From Prado023 sp963706885 (GTDB taxonomy: Bacteria; Actinomycetota; Actinomycetes; S36-B12; CAIYMF01), in assembly GCA_963706885.1 (NCBI GenBank), contig CAVPNX010000018.1, forward strand, positions 1-64,000: 64,000 nt of DNA, written 5' to 3'. The first letter of the stretch is position 1, and every line of letters begins with the position of its first letter. Under the pieces are notes generated by a model, which saw only the letters and a program-made list of their open reading frames with translations, did not search any database and was not told the origin of the DNA. The translations under genes and the position numbers were made by a program. This document shows, one piece after another, positions 49,610-59,496 of the stretch.

Positions 49610-52247
49610 GACCTCGCCCGGATGATCAGGTCGGCGACGAGCCCGGTCCAGCCGGTCTGGTGCGAGGCTCCGAGACCAGCGCCCGTGTCCCCGTCGAAGT
49701 ACTCGTAGAACAACGTGTGAGCGGCCCAGAGGGGATCGGTCTGCAGCGCGGTCCCGGCACCGGGGCGTCCGGCTGAGGGCACGACACCGTCCACGCCCGG
49801 AACGAACATCGAGATCAGCCGCTCGCGCAGGTCCGCGGCCACCTCGGCAAGGGTCCGCTGCTGCCCCGAGCCGGTCGGGTGCTCGACGGTGAACGCCATC
49901 GCCCAGGGACTGGTGGTGCTCCTCGAGCGCCTGCACCAACAGGTGGTTGATGGGCATCCAGATCGGCCCCCGCCAGTTCGAGTTGCCCCCGTACATCCCG
50001 GTGGTGGACTCCCCCGGCTCGTAGCTGATGAACCACTCCTGCCCAGCGGCGCCGATCCGGAACGGCTCCTCGCGGTGTCGCGCCGACAGCGAGCGGATGC
50101 CGAACGTCGAGAGCATCTGGGACTCGTCGAGGAGCTTGGCCAGAACCCGGCGCAGGCTGTCCGGGGGGACCACAGAGAGCGACAACTGCCGCATGTCGGC
50201 CGACAGCTCCACCGGGACATCGTCGTCGGCCTGCAGATCAGCGGCGTGGTCGAGCCGATCGAGCAGCGCCGAGCGCATCCGCTGGGCGGTTGCCCGAGCC
50301 CGGTCGGCGCTGACCGGCTTGAGCTGGATCGCCTCGGTCGCGACGACCGGCATCGCCCCGACCAGCGAGGTCACGCGCAGGGGGGCGCGGTTGCCGTCGG
50401 GATAGACCAGCTGGTCGTAGAAGTAGCCGTCCTCCTCGTCCCAGATCCCCTCCTCGTCCATCGCCTCGTTGATGCTGATGAAGTGCTGGAGGAAGGTGAC
50501 GAGGAGGTGGTCCACCGGTTGGCCTGCATGGACCATGTGGTTGAGCATCCCCAGCATCTGCGTGCAGTAGAAGGCCATCCACGCCGTCCCGTCGGCCTGC
50601 TGCAGGGTGTAGCCCGGGGGGAGGTTGCTGCGATCGATGGGGCCGATGTTGTCCAGGCCGAGGAAGCCACCGCCGAACAGCGAGTTCCCGTCGGGGTCCT
50701 GCTGGTTGACCCACCAGGTGAAGTTCATGAGCAGCTTCGGGAAGAGCCGCACCAGGAAGTCGGTGTCGCGCGACCCGTCGATCTCGAACACGCGCAGGGC
50801 GGCCCATGCGTGCACGGGCGGGTTGAGGTCGCTGAAGTTCCACTCGTACGCCGGGATCGCGCCGTTCGGGTGCTGGTACCACTCGCGCAGCAGCAGGTCG
50901 AGCTGCCCCTTGGCGAAGCCCGGATCGATGTGCGCCAGGGCCACGGTGTGGAAGGCCAGGTCCCAGGCGGCGAACCACGGGTACTCCCACGGGTCGGGCA
51001 TGGAGATGACATCGCGGGCGTTGAGGTGGCGCCACGTCCGGTTGCGGATCGCCGCTCGGCCCTGCGGCGGGGCTGGCTCCCCGGCATCGCCGTCCTGCCA
51101 GCGCTTGACGCTGTACGCGAAGAACTGCTTGCCCCAGATCATCCCCGCGAACGCCTCGCGCAGGACGCGGGCCTCCTGTGCAGAGCATGCCGCCGGTGTG
51201 ACGGAGGCGTAGAAGGCGTCGGCCTCCGCCTTCCGGCGCGCCACGACCTCCTGTGAATCGACCGAGGTCGGGAGCGGCCTCGTCATCGGCGAGCCACTCC
51301 TCGAGGCGCAGCACGAACTCCACGGTCTCCCCGGGGGCGACGTCCACCCGGTACCACCACGCCGCCTTGGTCCCCTCGCGCTCGGGGTTGACGGTCGTCG
51401 CGCCGGAGACAACGTGGTCGTTGATCCCGTCCTTGGGGTAGCGCGTGATCGGGTCCGCACCCCAGATGCGCGGCTCGTTGGTCGTGTTGTTGCAGAAGAG
51501 GGGTTCAGGGGCCGTCCCCCCGGGCGCACTCTGGGCGTGCAACCGGTACCGACCGAGGCGAGGGTGCTCGGCGACGATGCACCGGTCACCCAGGCTCAGG
51601 CTCGGTCGACCCTCGACCTCGCCGCCGGTCCAGGTGTCGCGGAACCACAGGGTCGGCAGGACATGGATCGGCCGGCGCTCGGGGCCGTGGTTCGTGACAG
51701 TCACCCGCATGACGATGTCCTCGGGACCAGCCTTCGCGTACTGGACCTCCACGGCGAAGAACCGGTTGTCGTCGAACACCCCGGTGTCCAGCAGCTCGTA
51801 CTCCCCCACGTCCTTGCCCCGGGCGCGGTTCTCCTCACGCAGGCGCTGGTACGGGAAGGCGGCCTGGGGGTAGTGGTAGCGCCAGTGCAGCCATGAGTGG
51901 CTCGGCGTGGCATCGACGTACCACCAGTACTCCTTGGCGTCCTCACCATGGTTGCCCTCAGGGCCGGCCAGCCCGAACATCCGCTCCTTGAGGTGGTCGT
52001 CGGTGCCGTTCCAGAGCGCCAGCCCCAGGCACAGGTCCTGGTTGATGTCGCTGATCCCGGCCATCCCGTCCTCGTTCCAGCGGTAGGCGCGGGAGCGGGC
52101 ATGATCGTAGGGGAAGTACCCCCACGCATTGCCGTCGGCGGAGTAGTCCTCGCGCACCGTGCCCCAGGCCCGCTCGGAGAGGTAGGGCCCCCACTTCTCC
52201 CAGTTCACGGGATCGGTCAGGCGCTGGGACTCGGAGTTTGTGGACAT
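49606..52247 (-). CDS. MGH1/GH63-like glucosidase (frame broken twice as read)
   Basis: About 880 residues of an (alpha/alpha)6-barrel glycoside hydrolase of the GH63/mannosyl-oligosaccharide glucosidase-like clan. Segments: WGYFPYDHARSRAYRWNEDG, DINQDLCLGLALWNG, MPDPWEYPWFAAWDLAFHTV, YGGNSNWRGPIWMP and FYEYFDGDTGAGLGASHQTG. The last two match the general acid/base end of the family (GNSNWRGP, GASHQTGWT). No signal peptide, so it is cytoplasmic. Two breaks: an extra C (GGG on the given strand) at 51270-51272, before SVDSQEVVARRKAEAD, and an extra G (CCC on the given strand) at 49902-49904, before MAFTVEHPTG. Related enzymes hydrolyse mannosylglycerate or glucosylglycerate. The next gene starts within its stop codon. 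Confidence 0.82.
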
Positions 52248-52286
52248 GGGCCGAAGTCTGCCCCACGCACCGTCGCCGTGCCTGCC

Positions 52287-53765
52287 TCAGACGGGGTCCC
52301 AGGTGTGCACGGGGGCGTTGGTGTGCATCCGCGCCGTGTACTCCAGGGTCATCCGGCGCAGCGCCTCCCACCGATCCATCCCGTGGGCCTCGAAGGTCTC
52401 GACGGCGTGGACCTGCCAGCGCGCGCCGTTGCGCCCGGATGCGCAGCGTCCCTCGATGATCCCCATCAGCCGTTCGCGGATGTCATCGTCGACCCCCCAC
52501 TCGCGCAGGCCCTCATGGGCGTGCGGCAGCAGCCGGCGCAGAACGAGCTCGCCGATCGGCATCTCCCCCATCTCCGGCCAGTAGACGGTGGTGTCCATGC
52601 CACGGATCGCCGCCCGCGTGAAGTTCTCCTCGGCCGCACCGAACGACATGCGCGACCACACCGGTCGCTCCTCCTCGGCCAGGTGCCGCAGCGCCCCGAA
52701 GTAGAAGGCCCCGTTGGCCAGCGTGTCGACCACGGTCGGCCCCGCGGGCAGCACGCGGTTCTCGACCCGAAGGTGCGGACGGCCCGCCACGACGTCGTAC
52801 ACCGGGCGGTTCCAGCGCCAGACCGTGCCGTTGTGCAGGCGCAGCTCGCGCAGCGACGGGGTCCGGCCGGCCGCCAGCTCGGCCTCGGGATCCTCGTCGT
52901 CGAGCACCGGCAGCAGGGCCGGGAAGTACGTGAGGTTCTCCTCGAACAGGTCGAACACGCTGGTGATCCAGCGCTCCCCGAACCACACCCGCGGCCGCAC
53001 GCCCTGTGCCTTCATCTCGGCAGGGCGGGTGTCGGTGGCCTGGGTGAACAGCGCGATCCGCGTCTCGCGCCACAGCTCACGGCCGAGGAAGTACGGGGAG
53101 TTCGCGCCGAGGGCCACCTGGGCGGCGGCCAGGCACTGGGCGGCGTTCCAGGAACTGGCGAACTCATCGGGGCTGACCTGCAGGTGGAACTGCACGCTCG
53201 TGCATGCCGCCTCGGGGGCGATCGAGTCGGCGAAGGTCTCCAGGGACTCCTTCGGCCCGCGGATGTCGATGTGCAGGTCCTCCCCGCGGGCCAGGAGCAG
53301 CTGCTCGTCGAGCAGCGCGTAGCGGGAGTTGGTGCTGATCGACTCCGAGGTCATGTGCTCCGGACGCAGCGTGGGCAGGATCCCGACCATCACCATCCCG
53401 GCGCCCTGCTGGTGCGCCTTGGCGTCGGCGACGTTGAGCTGCGCGCGCACCTGGTCCTCATACTGACGCGCCCCGTCACCCACCAGGCTCTGCGGCGGGA
53501 TGTTGATCTCGAGGTTGAACCGGCCCAGCTCCTGGACGAACGCGGGGCTGTCGATGCTGGCCAGGACCTCGGAGTTGCGCATCGCCGGGTTGCCCTCGGC
53601 GTCGATGAGGTTGAGCTCGACCTCCATCCCGGTCAGGGGTGTCTCGAAGTCGAACTTCTCCTCAGCCAGCATCTGGGCCAGGACGTCGAGGCAGCGGTGC
53701 ACCTTGTCGCGGTAGCGCGCCCGGTCCTCCCTGGTGAAGGTACGGCCCGCCACGTCCTCGCCCAT
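52287..53765 (-). CDS. glutamate-cysteine ligase family 2 (GCS2) protein
   Basis: A 492-residue intact protein of the carboxylate-amine ligase/GCS2 family: TGMEVELNLIDAEGNPA near the N-terminus (the Glu-rich metal-binding strand), then FNLEINIPPQSL, SVQFHLQVSPDEFASSWNAA, and a C-terminal LRVENRVLPAGPTVVDTLAN with the active-site Arg region. Members ligate glutamate to an amine such as cysteine; this longer actinobacterial type has not been clearly assigned. The ATG follows CACTCT by 6 nt, a near TANNNT box. The glycosidase starts 39 bp after its stop, the Fe-S protein ends 69 bp before its start, all on the minus strand. Confidence 0.78.
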   Translation of the reverse strand: MGEDVAGRTFTREDRARYRDKVHRCLDVLAQMLAEEKFDFETPLTGMEVELNLIDAEGNPAMRNSEVLASIDSPAFVQELGRFNLEINIPPQSLVGDGARQYEDQVRAQLNVADAKAHQQGAGMVMVGILPTLRPEHMTSESISTNSRYALLDEQLLLARGEDLHIDIRGPKESLETFADSIAPEAACTSVQFHLQVSPDEFASSWNAAQCLAAAQVALGANSPYFLGRELWRETRIALFTQATDTRPAEMKAQGVRPRVWFGERWITSVFDLFEENLTYFPALLPVLDDEDPEAELAAGRTPSLRELRLHNGTVWRWNRPVYDVVAGRPHLRVENRVLPAGPTVVDTLANGAFYFGALRHLAEEERPVWSRMSFGAAEENFTRAAIRGMDTTVYWPEMGEMPIGELVLRRLLPHAHEGLREWGVDDDIRERLMGIIEGRCASGRNGARWQVHAVETFEAHGMDRWEALRRMTLEYTARMHTNAPVHTWDPV

Positions 53766-53834
53766 AGGGGAAGAGTGCCCCAGGCAGCGGCGTGTGGTCG
53801 CGCCGAGGAGCTGATCCTGCGCACTCCCGCACGC

Positions 53835-55146
53835 CTACACGGGCGTCACGGGCCCTGCCGCGCGGGCCGAGGCGTGCACCGCGGCGAGCATGCCGCGCAG
53901 GAACACCGAGTTCAGGGGCTCGATCGCGCGCGCTGCTGTGGCCGGACGGCTCGCGTGCAGGATGCCCAATGCGCGGGACAAGCGCATGCGGCCCGGCCCC
54001 GTCGAGGGTGTCGACCAGCAGCTCGCCGAACTTGCCCCGCTCGATGGCCATGGTCACCATCCGGTCGAAGGTGTTCTCCGGGGTGAAGACCCGTGCCTCG
54101 CGGGGCACCATCGAATGGGCGCCCCAGTTGCAGCGCTCGTCGCAGACCCCGCAGCCGAGGCATTTCAGCGGGTCGACGATTGCCCAGTTCACGCGCAATC
54201 CCTGGCCCTGGTTGTCCACCATCGTGATTGCGTCGGCCGGGCAGGCGTGGAAGCACTTCTTGCAGCCCCGGCACTTGTCGAGGTCGACGTGGGCGACCCA
54301 GTTCGAGGACACGATCGAGCCGGTGATCCCGTGCCGGCGGATGGACTGCATCATCCCGCAGCAGCATCCACAGCAGTTGCAGATGTAGCTGATCCCGTGC
54401 TTGACGTTGTCAGCCGTCTGCGCCAGTCCCGCGGACTTGGACGTGGCCAGGATCTCCAGGCCCTCCTCGTTGCTGATCGGCTCGGCGAGGCCGGCGCGGA
54501 CGAGCGCATCGGCCGCCCCGCCGAATGTCAAGCAGGTCCGGGTGGGCTTGCCGCAGCCCTCCCCGATCAGCTCGGCGTGCGTCCGGCAGGGGCACAGCGA
54601 CACGGCCACCGACGGGGCCTCGGACACGATGTGCGTGGCCAGCTCCCAGTCCAGCACCTCGACCTGGGACTCCTCAGGCAGCGACTCCTCGCGCACCAGC
54701 GACCGCCCGATCTGGGTGCTCCCGCGGAACACCGCGTGGGCGAAGGAGTCGTCGTCGAACATGTACTCGTGGAACAGCGCGGCGAGCTGCTCCATCGGGG
54801 CGTCCTCGCGGACCCGCATGAACGTGAACTCGAAGAAGCCGATCACGACCGGGGCCAGCGCCACGTAGCGCTCACCGTGGTTCTCCAGGTCCACCACCAG
54901 GCCCTTGGCCGCCATGGTGTCGACCATCGGGCCCAGGTCCGCCTCCGAGCGACCGGTCCGGCGGGCCAGGGTCGGCATCGAGCAGACGGTCGGCATCCGC
55001 GCTGCGACCTCGGCCTCCTCGACGGTGAAGAGCAGCCGAAGGATCTGCTGGAACACCGGTGAGTCGGGTGCCCCGGTGGGCAACCGGTCCAGGCGCTGCT
55101 GCAGCCGCTGGTAGGCGAGGTCGGGATCGGCGAGCGTGTGCCCCAT
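53835..55146 (-). CDS. 4Fe-4S protein with winged-helix-like N-terminus (one frame break)
   Basis: About 436 residues. The N-terminal 110 residues (VFQQILRLLFTVEEAEVAAR, then TLARRTGRSEADLGPMVDTM) look like a winged-helix fold. Then come several Cys clusters: CPCRTHAELIGEGCGKPTRTC, CNCCGCCCGMM, and a two-cluster ferredoxin, CRGCKKCFHACPADAI and CLGCGVCDERCNWG. At least two 4Fe-4S centres plus extra Cys ligands are therefore likely. The frame changes after DGAGPHAL: an extra A (given strand, 53980-53981) hides the natural tail LSRALGILHASRPATAARAI, which ends at a TAG at 53835. The ribosome site AAGGAGG is perfect, 6 nt before the ATG. Role unknown; a redox sensor or electron carrier. Confidence 0.75.
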
Positions 55147-55215
55147 GGCGGGCCTCCTTGCGGGGAGATCCCTCCCAGTCAACCCGTCGACCCGGCCCGA
55201 TCGCAGGGCCGAAGG

Positions 55216-56334
55216 TCACCCGGTTGGCGGTCGTGACCGAGGGTGTTGACCGGCGGGGGCCAACCGGGCAGGGTCGGAGAGTCCGTCCGCCGACTCGATC
55301 TGCCCACTTCCGACGTCCACGGAGAGGACGGACTCCTCCTGGCCATCCAGCTCACGGCCCACGAACAGGACTCGTGACCCGTCGGCGGCGTAGTCCGGCT
55401 GGTAGGCCCAGCCTGACGGGGCAAGTGTCGTGAGGCGCGCGAGCTCCGTGCCATCCGGGCGGATCGTGAAGAGGTCCGAGGAATCGGAGCCCGGGTCCGG
55501 CGCGGCCGCGAAGACGATCCGGTCACCTCCCGCGCTGACGTCGGGGTTGCTGGGGAAGAGCGCGGGATCGGTGAGCACGGTCACAGACGCATCCGCACCG
55601 TCCAGGTCCACCCGCGCCAGGACGGCGCCCACCACGTCGCTGTAGAGGTCCACACCGTCCCGGGTCGCACGCTCCACGACCAGGGACCGGCCTTCGGGGA
55701 ACCAGCGTGGACCTCCGAAGAACTCGCCCGGTTCGGCCGTGAGCAGCGTGCGCACGTCGCCGGTGGCCACGTCCAGAAGCTCCAGCGTCGCCGTGGTGAT
55801 CCCGACCTCGTCGGCGACAACTCTGACGAAGGCAATGGACGCCCCGTCGGGAGACCAGGCGGGGTCATCCAGCACCCGGCACGGTTCGATGCAGTCGAGC
55901 ACGCGCTCACCCCCGGTGCCGTCGGCGTTGACGGTCCACAGGTCCTCCGTGCTCCCCTCCGAGACGGGGAAGACGAGTCGCGTGCTGTCCGGCGACCAGT
56001 CGGGGTTCGTCTGGTCCCCACCCGGCACGTCCGACGCGGGCCAGAAGACCCGGGAGCCGTCGCTGCGTGCGAGCTGAACCTCCGTGCGCCCGTCCCGCTC
56101 CGACTGGAGGGCGATCCAGTCCTCGCCCGCAGCGGGTGGCTGGTCCGCGGGGACCGGGGCGGACGGGACCGGGGTCCCGGAAGCGGTGCTGGCCATTGGT
56201 GCCGCCGACGCATCCCCCGCTCCGGATTCGGTTGCCGTACACCCTGCCGTCCCGACGAGGAGGACACCGGCCAGAGTGACCCGACGGGCCACACGTCCGA
56301 CCTTGCCTCGGGCGTGCATGGCGTGCAGGTCCAT
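55216..56334 (-). CDS. TolB-like beta-propeller lipoprotein
   Basis: A 372-residue exported lipoprotein. The N-terminus is basic, followed by VTLAGVLLVGTAGC, a lipobox with Cys32. After a Ser/Ala/Pro-rich linker come at least five WD40-like/TolB repeats: NPDWSPDSTRLVF, DPAWSPDGASIAF, GPRWFPEGRSLVV, NPDVSAGGDRIVF and QPDYAADGSRVLF. Such propellers usually mediate protein contacts or bind peptides at the cell surface; no Tol partner exists here. ATG 56334 has an AGGAGGGG ribosome site and a matching promoter 26-55 bp upstream. It is not clearly part of the downstream Fe-S operon. Confidence 0.85.
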   Translation of the reverse strand: MDLHAMHARGKVGRVARRVTLAGVLLVGTAGCTATESGAGDASAAPMASTASGTPVPSAPVPADQPPAAGEDWIALQSERDGRTEVQLARSDGSRVFWPASDVPGGDQTNPDWSPDSTRLVFPVSEGSTEDLWTVNADGTGGERVLDCIEPCRVLDDPAWSPDGASIAFVRVVADEVGITTATLELLDVATGDVRTLLTAEPGEFFGGPRWFPEGRSLVVERATRDGVDLYSDVVGAVLARVDLDGADASVTVLTDPALFPSNPDVSAGGDRIVFAAAPDPGSDSSDLFTIRPDGTELARLTTLAPSGWAYQPDYAADGSRVLFVGRELDGQEESVLSVDVGSGQIESADGLSDPARLAPAGQHPRSRPPTG

Positions 56335-56359
56335 GGCCCCTCCTGCTGAGAAGGACTTC

Positions 56360-56389
56360 AGGTTAGGGCACCCTGAGGGACACTGTGAA
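56360..56389 (-). promoter_or_regulatory. promoter of the lipoprotein gene
   Basis: On the minus strand: TTCACA (56384-56389), an 18-bp spacer, TAACCT (56360-56365). The leader would be about 20 nt and includes the ribosome site. Confidence 0.5.
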
Positions 56390-56617
56390 GCCCCAGTCGT
56401 GGCCACACCCCGTCATCTCCGTACTGCAGCCCAGCGGTTCACCGCGACGATCGAGTTGGGCGGGGAGACGGGGCCGGGCCGGCGGGGCCACACCGTACCG
56501 CCTGGGCCTGGCGGCTCGACCACGGGACAACCCCCACGGGTATGGACAGGCTCCCCTGAACGGGAGGAGCCTGACGCGTAGCTCAGCGCTCGCACCCTGC
56601 CGATCGACGGGACTTGC

Positions 56618-57871
56618 ATGTCGGCGTCCTACCGCAGGACCCTGACGACGGGTCCGTTCCTCCGCCTCCTGGCCGGGCACGGCGTTGCCACGCTCGGCCA
56701 GCTGCAGTTGACGATGGCCGTCGGTGTGTACGTCCTGGCCAGCACGGATTCGGGCTTGTGGGTCTCGGCCGCCGTAGCACTGGGGTTCGCCCCCTACGTC
56801 CTCTTCTCGACGCCGGCGGGGATGCTGGCCGACCGGCGCCGGCGCAGCACGGTCCTGAGATGGTCGATCGGCCTGCGCCTGATCACCGGATCGGCCGCGA
56901 CCGTCGGGCTCCTCCTGCAGTGGCCCGTCCAGGTGGTGATCGCCCTGGCGGCGATCACCGCGGTCGTGGCCACCCCCGCATACCCGGCGCTCGTGGCCGC
57001 CACGCCCCAGACGGTGCGCGACGTCGACCTGCCGGCGGCGAACTCGCTGGGCAGTGGCGTCGAGAACGCCGCGTGGGTGGCCGGCCCCGGGATCCTCGGG
57101 CTGGTCCTGCTCAGCGGTGCCCCGGTGGCCGGAGGAGGGATGGCGGCGACGGCCTGCTTCGGCCTCGCCCTGCTCTGCCTCGGGCGGACTCGTACGGCGA
57201 TGCCCGAACGGATCGCCCCTGCCGATGAATCCCTGACCGACGAGTTCCTCGACGGCGTCCGGGCGATCCGGGCAGACCGACGGATCAGCGCCTCGCTGTC
57301 CCTGGCTGTCGTCGACAACTTCCTCTACGGGTACCTGGTCGTGGCGATCGTCCTTCTCGGCTCACGCACGTTCGACGCCGGGGAGCGTGGCGTCGGGTGG
57401 CTCAACACCGCCTTCGCCCTCGGCGCCTTCGCCAGCATGGTGGTCACGCCAAGGCTGGCTGGGGCCGGGCGGGAGCCTCGGTTGCTCGTCGTCGCCCTGA
57501 CGCTGTTCGCGGCGGCAGCTGCCGGTGCGGCCCTGGCCCCCGACCTGGTGGTGGCCCTGCCCCTGGTGTTCCTCGCCGGGATGCTCACCCTCATCGTGGA
57601 GATCGTCGCCGTCACCCTGATCCAGCGACTCACCCACGAGGCGGTCACGGCCCGGGTGTTCGGGATCTACGACACACTCGCCGTCGCCGCCATCGCGCTC
57701 GGGTCGGCGCTGGCGGGCGTGCTCAGCGAGGTCCTCGGCGTCACGGAAGCACTGGGACTGGCCTGCCTGATCACCCTGGTGCTGACGGCGGCCCTGATCC
57801 CGAACCTGCGGTCGGCGACCCAGGCGGTGCAGGTCCGTCCTGAGCTGCGTGCGGCGCCGGACGAGGCCTGA
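56618..57871 (+). CDS. MFS transporter
   Basis: A 417-residue major facilitator superfamily protein with about 12 hydrophobic segments. The first helices (LLAGHGVATLGQLQLTMAVG) are followed by the loop motif AGMLADRRRRSTVLRW, typical of the EntS/MFS_3 drug- and siderophore-export group. A charged central loop (DESLTDEFLDGVRAIRADRR) separates the halves, and a second ARVFGIYDTLAVAAIALGSA motif lies near the end. Substrate unknown. Intact, with GGGA 8 nt before the ATG. It converges on the second DUF222/HNH gene, with a hairpin between them. Confidence 0.86.
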   Translation: MSASYRRTLTTGPFLRLLAGHGVATLGQLQLTMAVGVYVLASTDSGLWVSAAVALGFAPYVLFSTPAGMLADRRRRSTVLRWSIGLRLITGSAATVGLLLQWPVQVVIALAAITAVVATPAYPALVAATPQTVRDVDLPAANSLGSGVENAAWVAGPGILGLVLLSGAPVAGGGMAATACFGLALLCLGRTRTAMPERIAPADESLTDEFLDGVRAIRADRRISASLSLAVVDNFLYGYLVVAIVLLGSRTFDAGERGVGWLNTAFALGAFASMVVTPRLAGAGREPRLLVVALTLFAAAAAGAALAPDLVVALPLVFLAGMLTLIVEIVAVTLIQRLTHEAVTARVFGIYDTLAVAAIALGSALAGVLSEVLGVTEALGLACLITLVLTAALIPNLRSATQAVQVRPELRAAPDEA

Positions 57872-57905
57872 ACGACCCGGGGCGGCGGATCGGCCGGGGT
57901 TCAGG
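57867..57905. terminator. bidirectional hairpin terminator between convergent genes
   Basis: CCTGAAC (57867-57873) pairs with GTTCAGG (57899-57905); inside, CCCGG (57876-57880) pairs with CCGGG (57894-57898), leaving a 2-nt bulge and a 13-nt loop. The MFS stop codon lies in the left arm and the stop of the opposing HNH gene in the right arm, so it serves both directions. No strong T-run. Confidence 0.55.
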
Positions 57906-59463
57906 TGTCGTGGGCCAGTGGGGGGTCGGCGTGGTCGCGGATGTGGAATCCGGCTGGGGTGCGCCAGGTCCAGGTGACCGGTTCGGGTGGATCCGGACTC
58001 CGAGCGGTCCGGGGGTCGGCCGTTCGGAGCGGTTGCCCGGCCGTCGGGGTCGAGGTCCCACCCGGCGTGGGTCTTGAGGATGTGGTGCCGTCGGCACAGC
58101 GGGCCGAGGTTGCTGACTGTGGTGGGCCCGTCCGGGTAGGCGATCGTGTGGTCCAGGTCGCAGCCGGTGGCCGGTTGGCGGCAGCCGGGCATCCGGCAGT
58201 GCGGCTCCCGCGCCCGAACGAGGCGGGCGATCGCGGCCGTGGGGACGTACCCCCGCGTTCCCGTCGCGACGACTGTTCCCGACGCGTCGGTGATCCACGC
58301 ACGCCAGGTGCCGTCCGCGGCCAGGGCGCGGGCCAGGTCCGCGGGGATCGGGCCAACCCCGGGGATGTGCCCGGGTTGGTCGGTCACACCGAGCAGGTCG
58401 GGCAGAGCGATCACGACCGAGATCTCCGGCGTCCCGGGTGCCCGGCTCACCGGGTCACCACCAAGCAGCACATCGACCAGGACATCGGCGCGGATCTGGT
58501 CGCGGGTCCGCGGATCGCCCGGGTCGGCCAGCCCGGTGGCGATCGCGGACAACCGCCGGTGGATCCGATGCGCGTCGGTGGCATCCAAGTCCGCCACCAG
58601 GGTGGCCATCCCGTTGCGCGCCGGCAGCACCTGGACCCGCCGGTCGGCGAACGCCCGCTGCCGGGCCGCCTGGTCGGCCTCGGGGCAGACCCGCAGGCGC
58701 GCCCGGCGTGCTGCCCGCCCGACCTCGGCCGAGGTCCAGGACCGCCGCCCCGACGCACGCCGGCTGCCCCAGGGTTGCGCACACCTGGCCCACAACAGCG
58801 GCCGCCTGCCCGGCGGTGAGGTCCTCCACCTCACGCACGACCAAGCGGGCCGCCCACGCCGACAAGGTCGCTGAGGCGACCAGCTCCACCAGGTGTGGAT
58901 GGGCGACCAGGTCACGGGCACCGGCGATCCGGTTGGCCATCGAGCCCACCGACATGCGCAACGCGCTGGCCAGCTCCTCCCGCGCCGGGTCACTGACCCG
59001 CACGCCCAACTCCGGGACGCTGAAGGTGACCTCCTCGGCCCCGCGCAGTCGACCAGGGCACACGCCGCTCCGGCCGCCGCCCACGCACCACAGGCCTCCC
59101 ACGCCGCGGCCACCACGACCATGCACGCACACGGCCACCCCGGACTCCGCCCAGGCAGTGGGGGTCGGGCCCGGAGACCTCCTCGGCATGCGGGTCGACG
59201 CACCGCTGGATGCGCCCGATGCCGGCCAGCGCCTCAGCCAGCTGGGGACCCGCGGGCAACCACAGCAACCCCCGCACGTCCTCGCGCATCGACACGTCCC
59301 ACCACTCGGACTCCGTCCAACCCGGCCGCTCGTCCACCCACCACGCCCGGATCAGCGCCTCGAAGCGCGCCTCCCGCACCACGGACGCGTCCCGATCCAG
59401 CCGCGGGTCACCCACCCACGGGGCATCACCACCGCCCCCCGCCGACACCACGCTGCGGTACAT
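57901..59463 (-). pseudogene. DUF222 / HNH endonuclease, second copy, with four frame breaks
   Basis: About 520 residues when all breaks are closed. N-terminal MYRSVVSAGGGG, WWVDERPGWTESEWWDV and DVRGLLWLPAG match the first copy at 13.5 kb; the C-terminus has CRMPGCRQPATGCDLDHTIAY and LGPLCRRHHILKTHAGW, an intact HNH site. Breaks: a missing G near 59148 (before SPGWPCACMVVVAAAWEA), a missing G in the run at 59039-59042 (before AEEVTFSVPELG), an extra base near 58731-58741 (before TSAEVGRAARRARLRVC), and an extra G near 57993 (before DPPEPVTWTWRTPAGF). Either sequence error or a decaying gene; four breaks in 1.5 kb is the highest density here. A LexA box lies 15 bp upstream of the ATG. Confidence 0.75.
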
Positions 59464-59477
59464 CAGAACCCCCCGAA

Positions 59478-59493
59478 TCGAACTGGTGTTCGA
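59478..59493 (-). promoter_or_regulatory. LexA/SOS box
   Basis: On the given strand TCGAAC-TGGT-GTTCGA, a perfect LexA operator. On the minus strand a TAGGAT -10 box (59494-59499) abuts it, exactly as at the first copy. The TAG of that box is also the stop codon of the DUF2231 gene. Confidence 0.88.
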
Positions 59494-59496
59494 ATC

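Noticed and set aside
56570..56610. tRNA-like string CGTAGCTCAGCGCT
   Set aside because: There is no acceptor stem pairing, anticodon arm or T-loop (GGTTCGAATCC-like) downstream.
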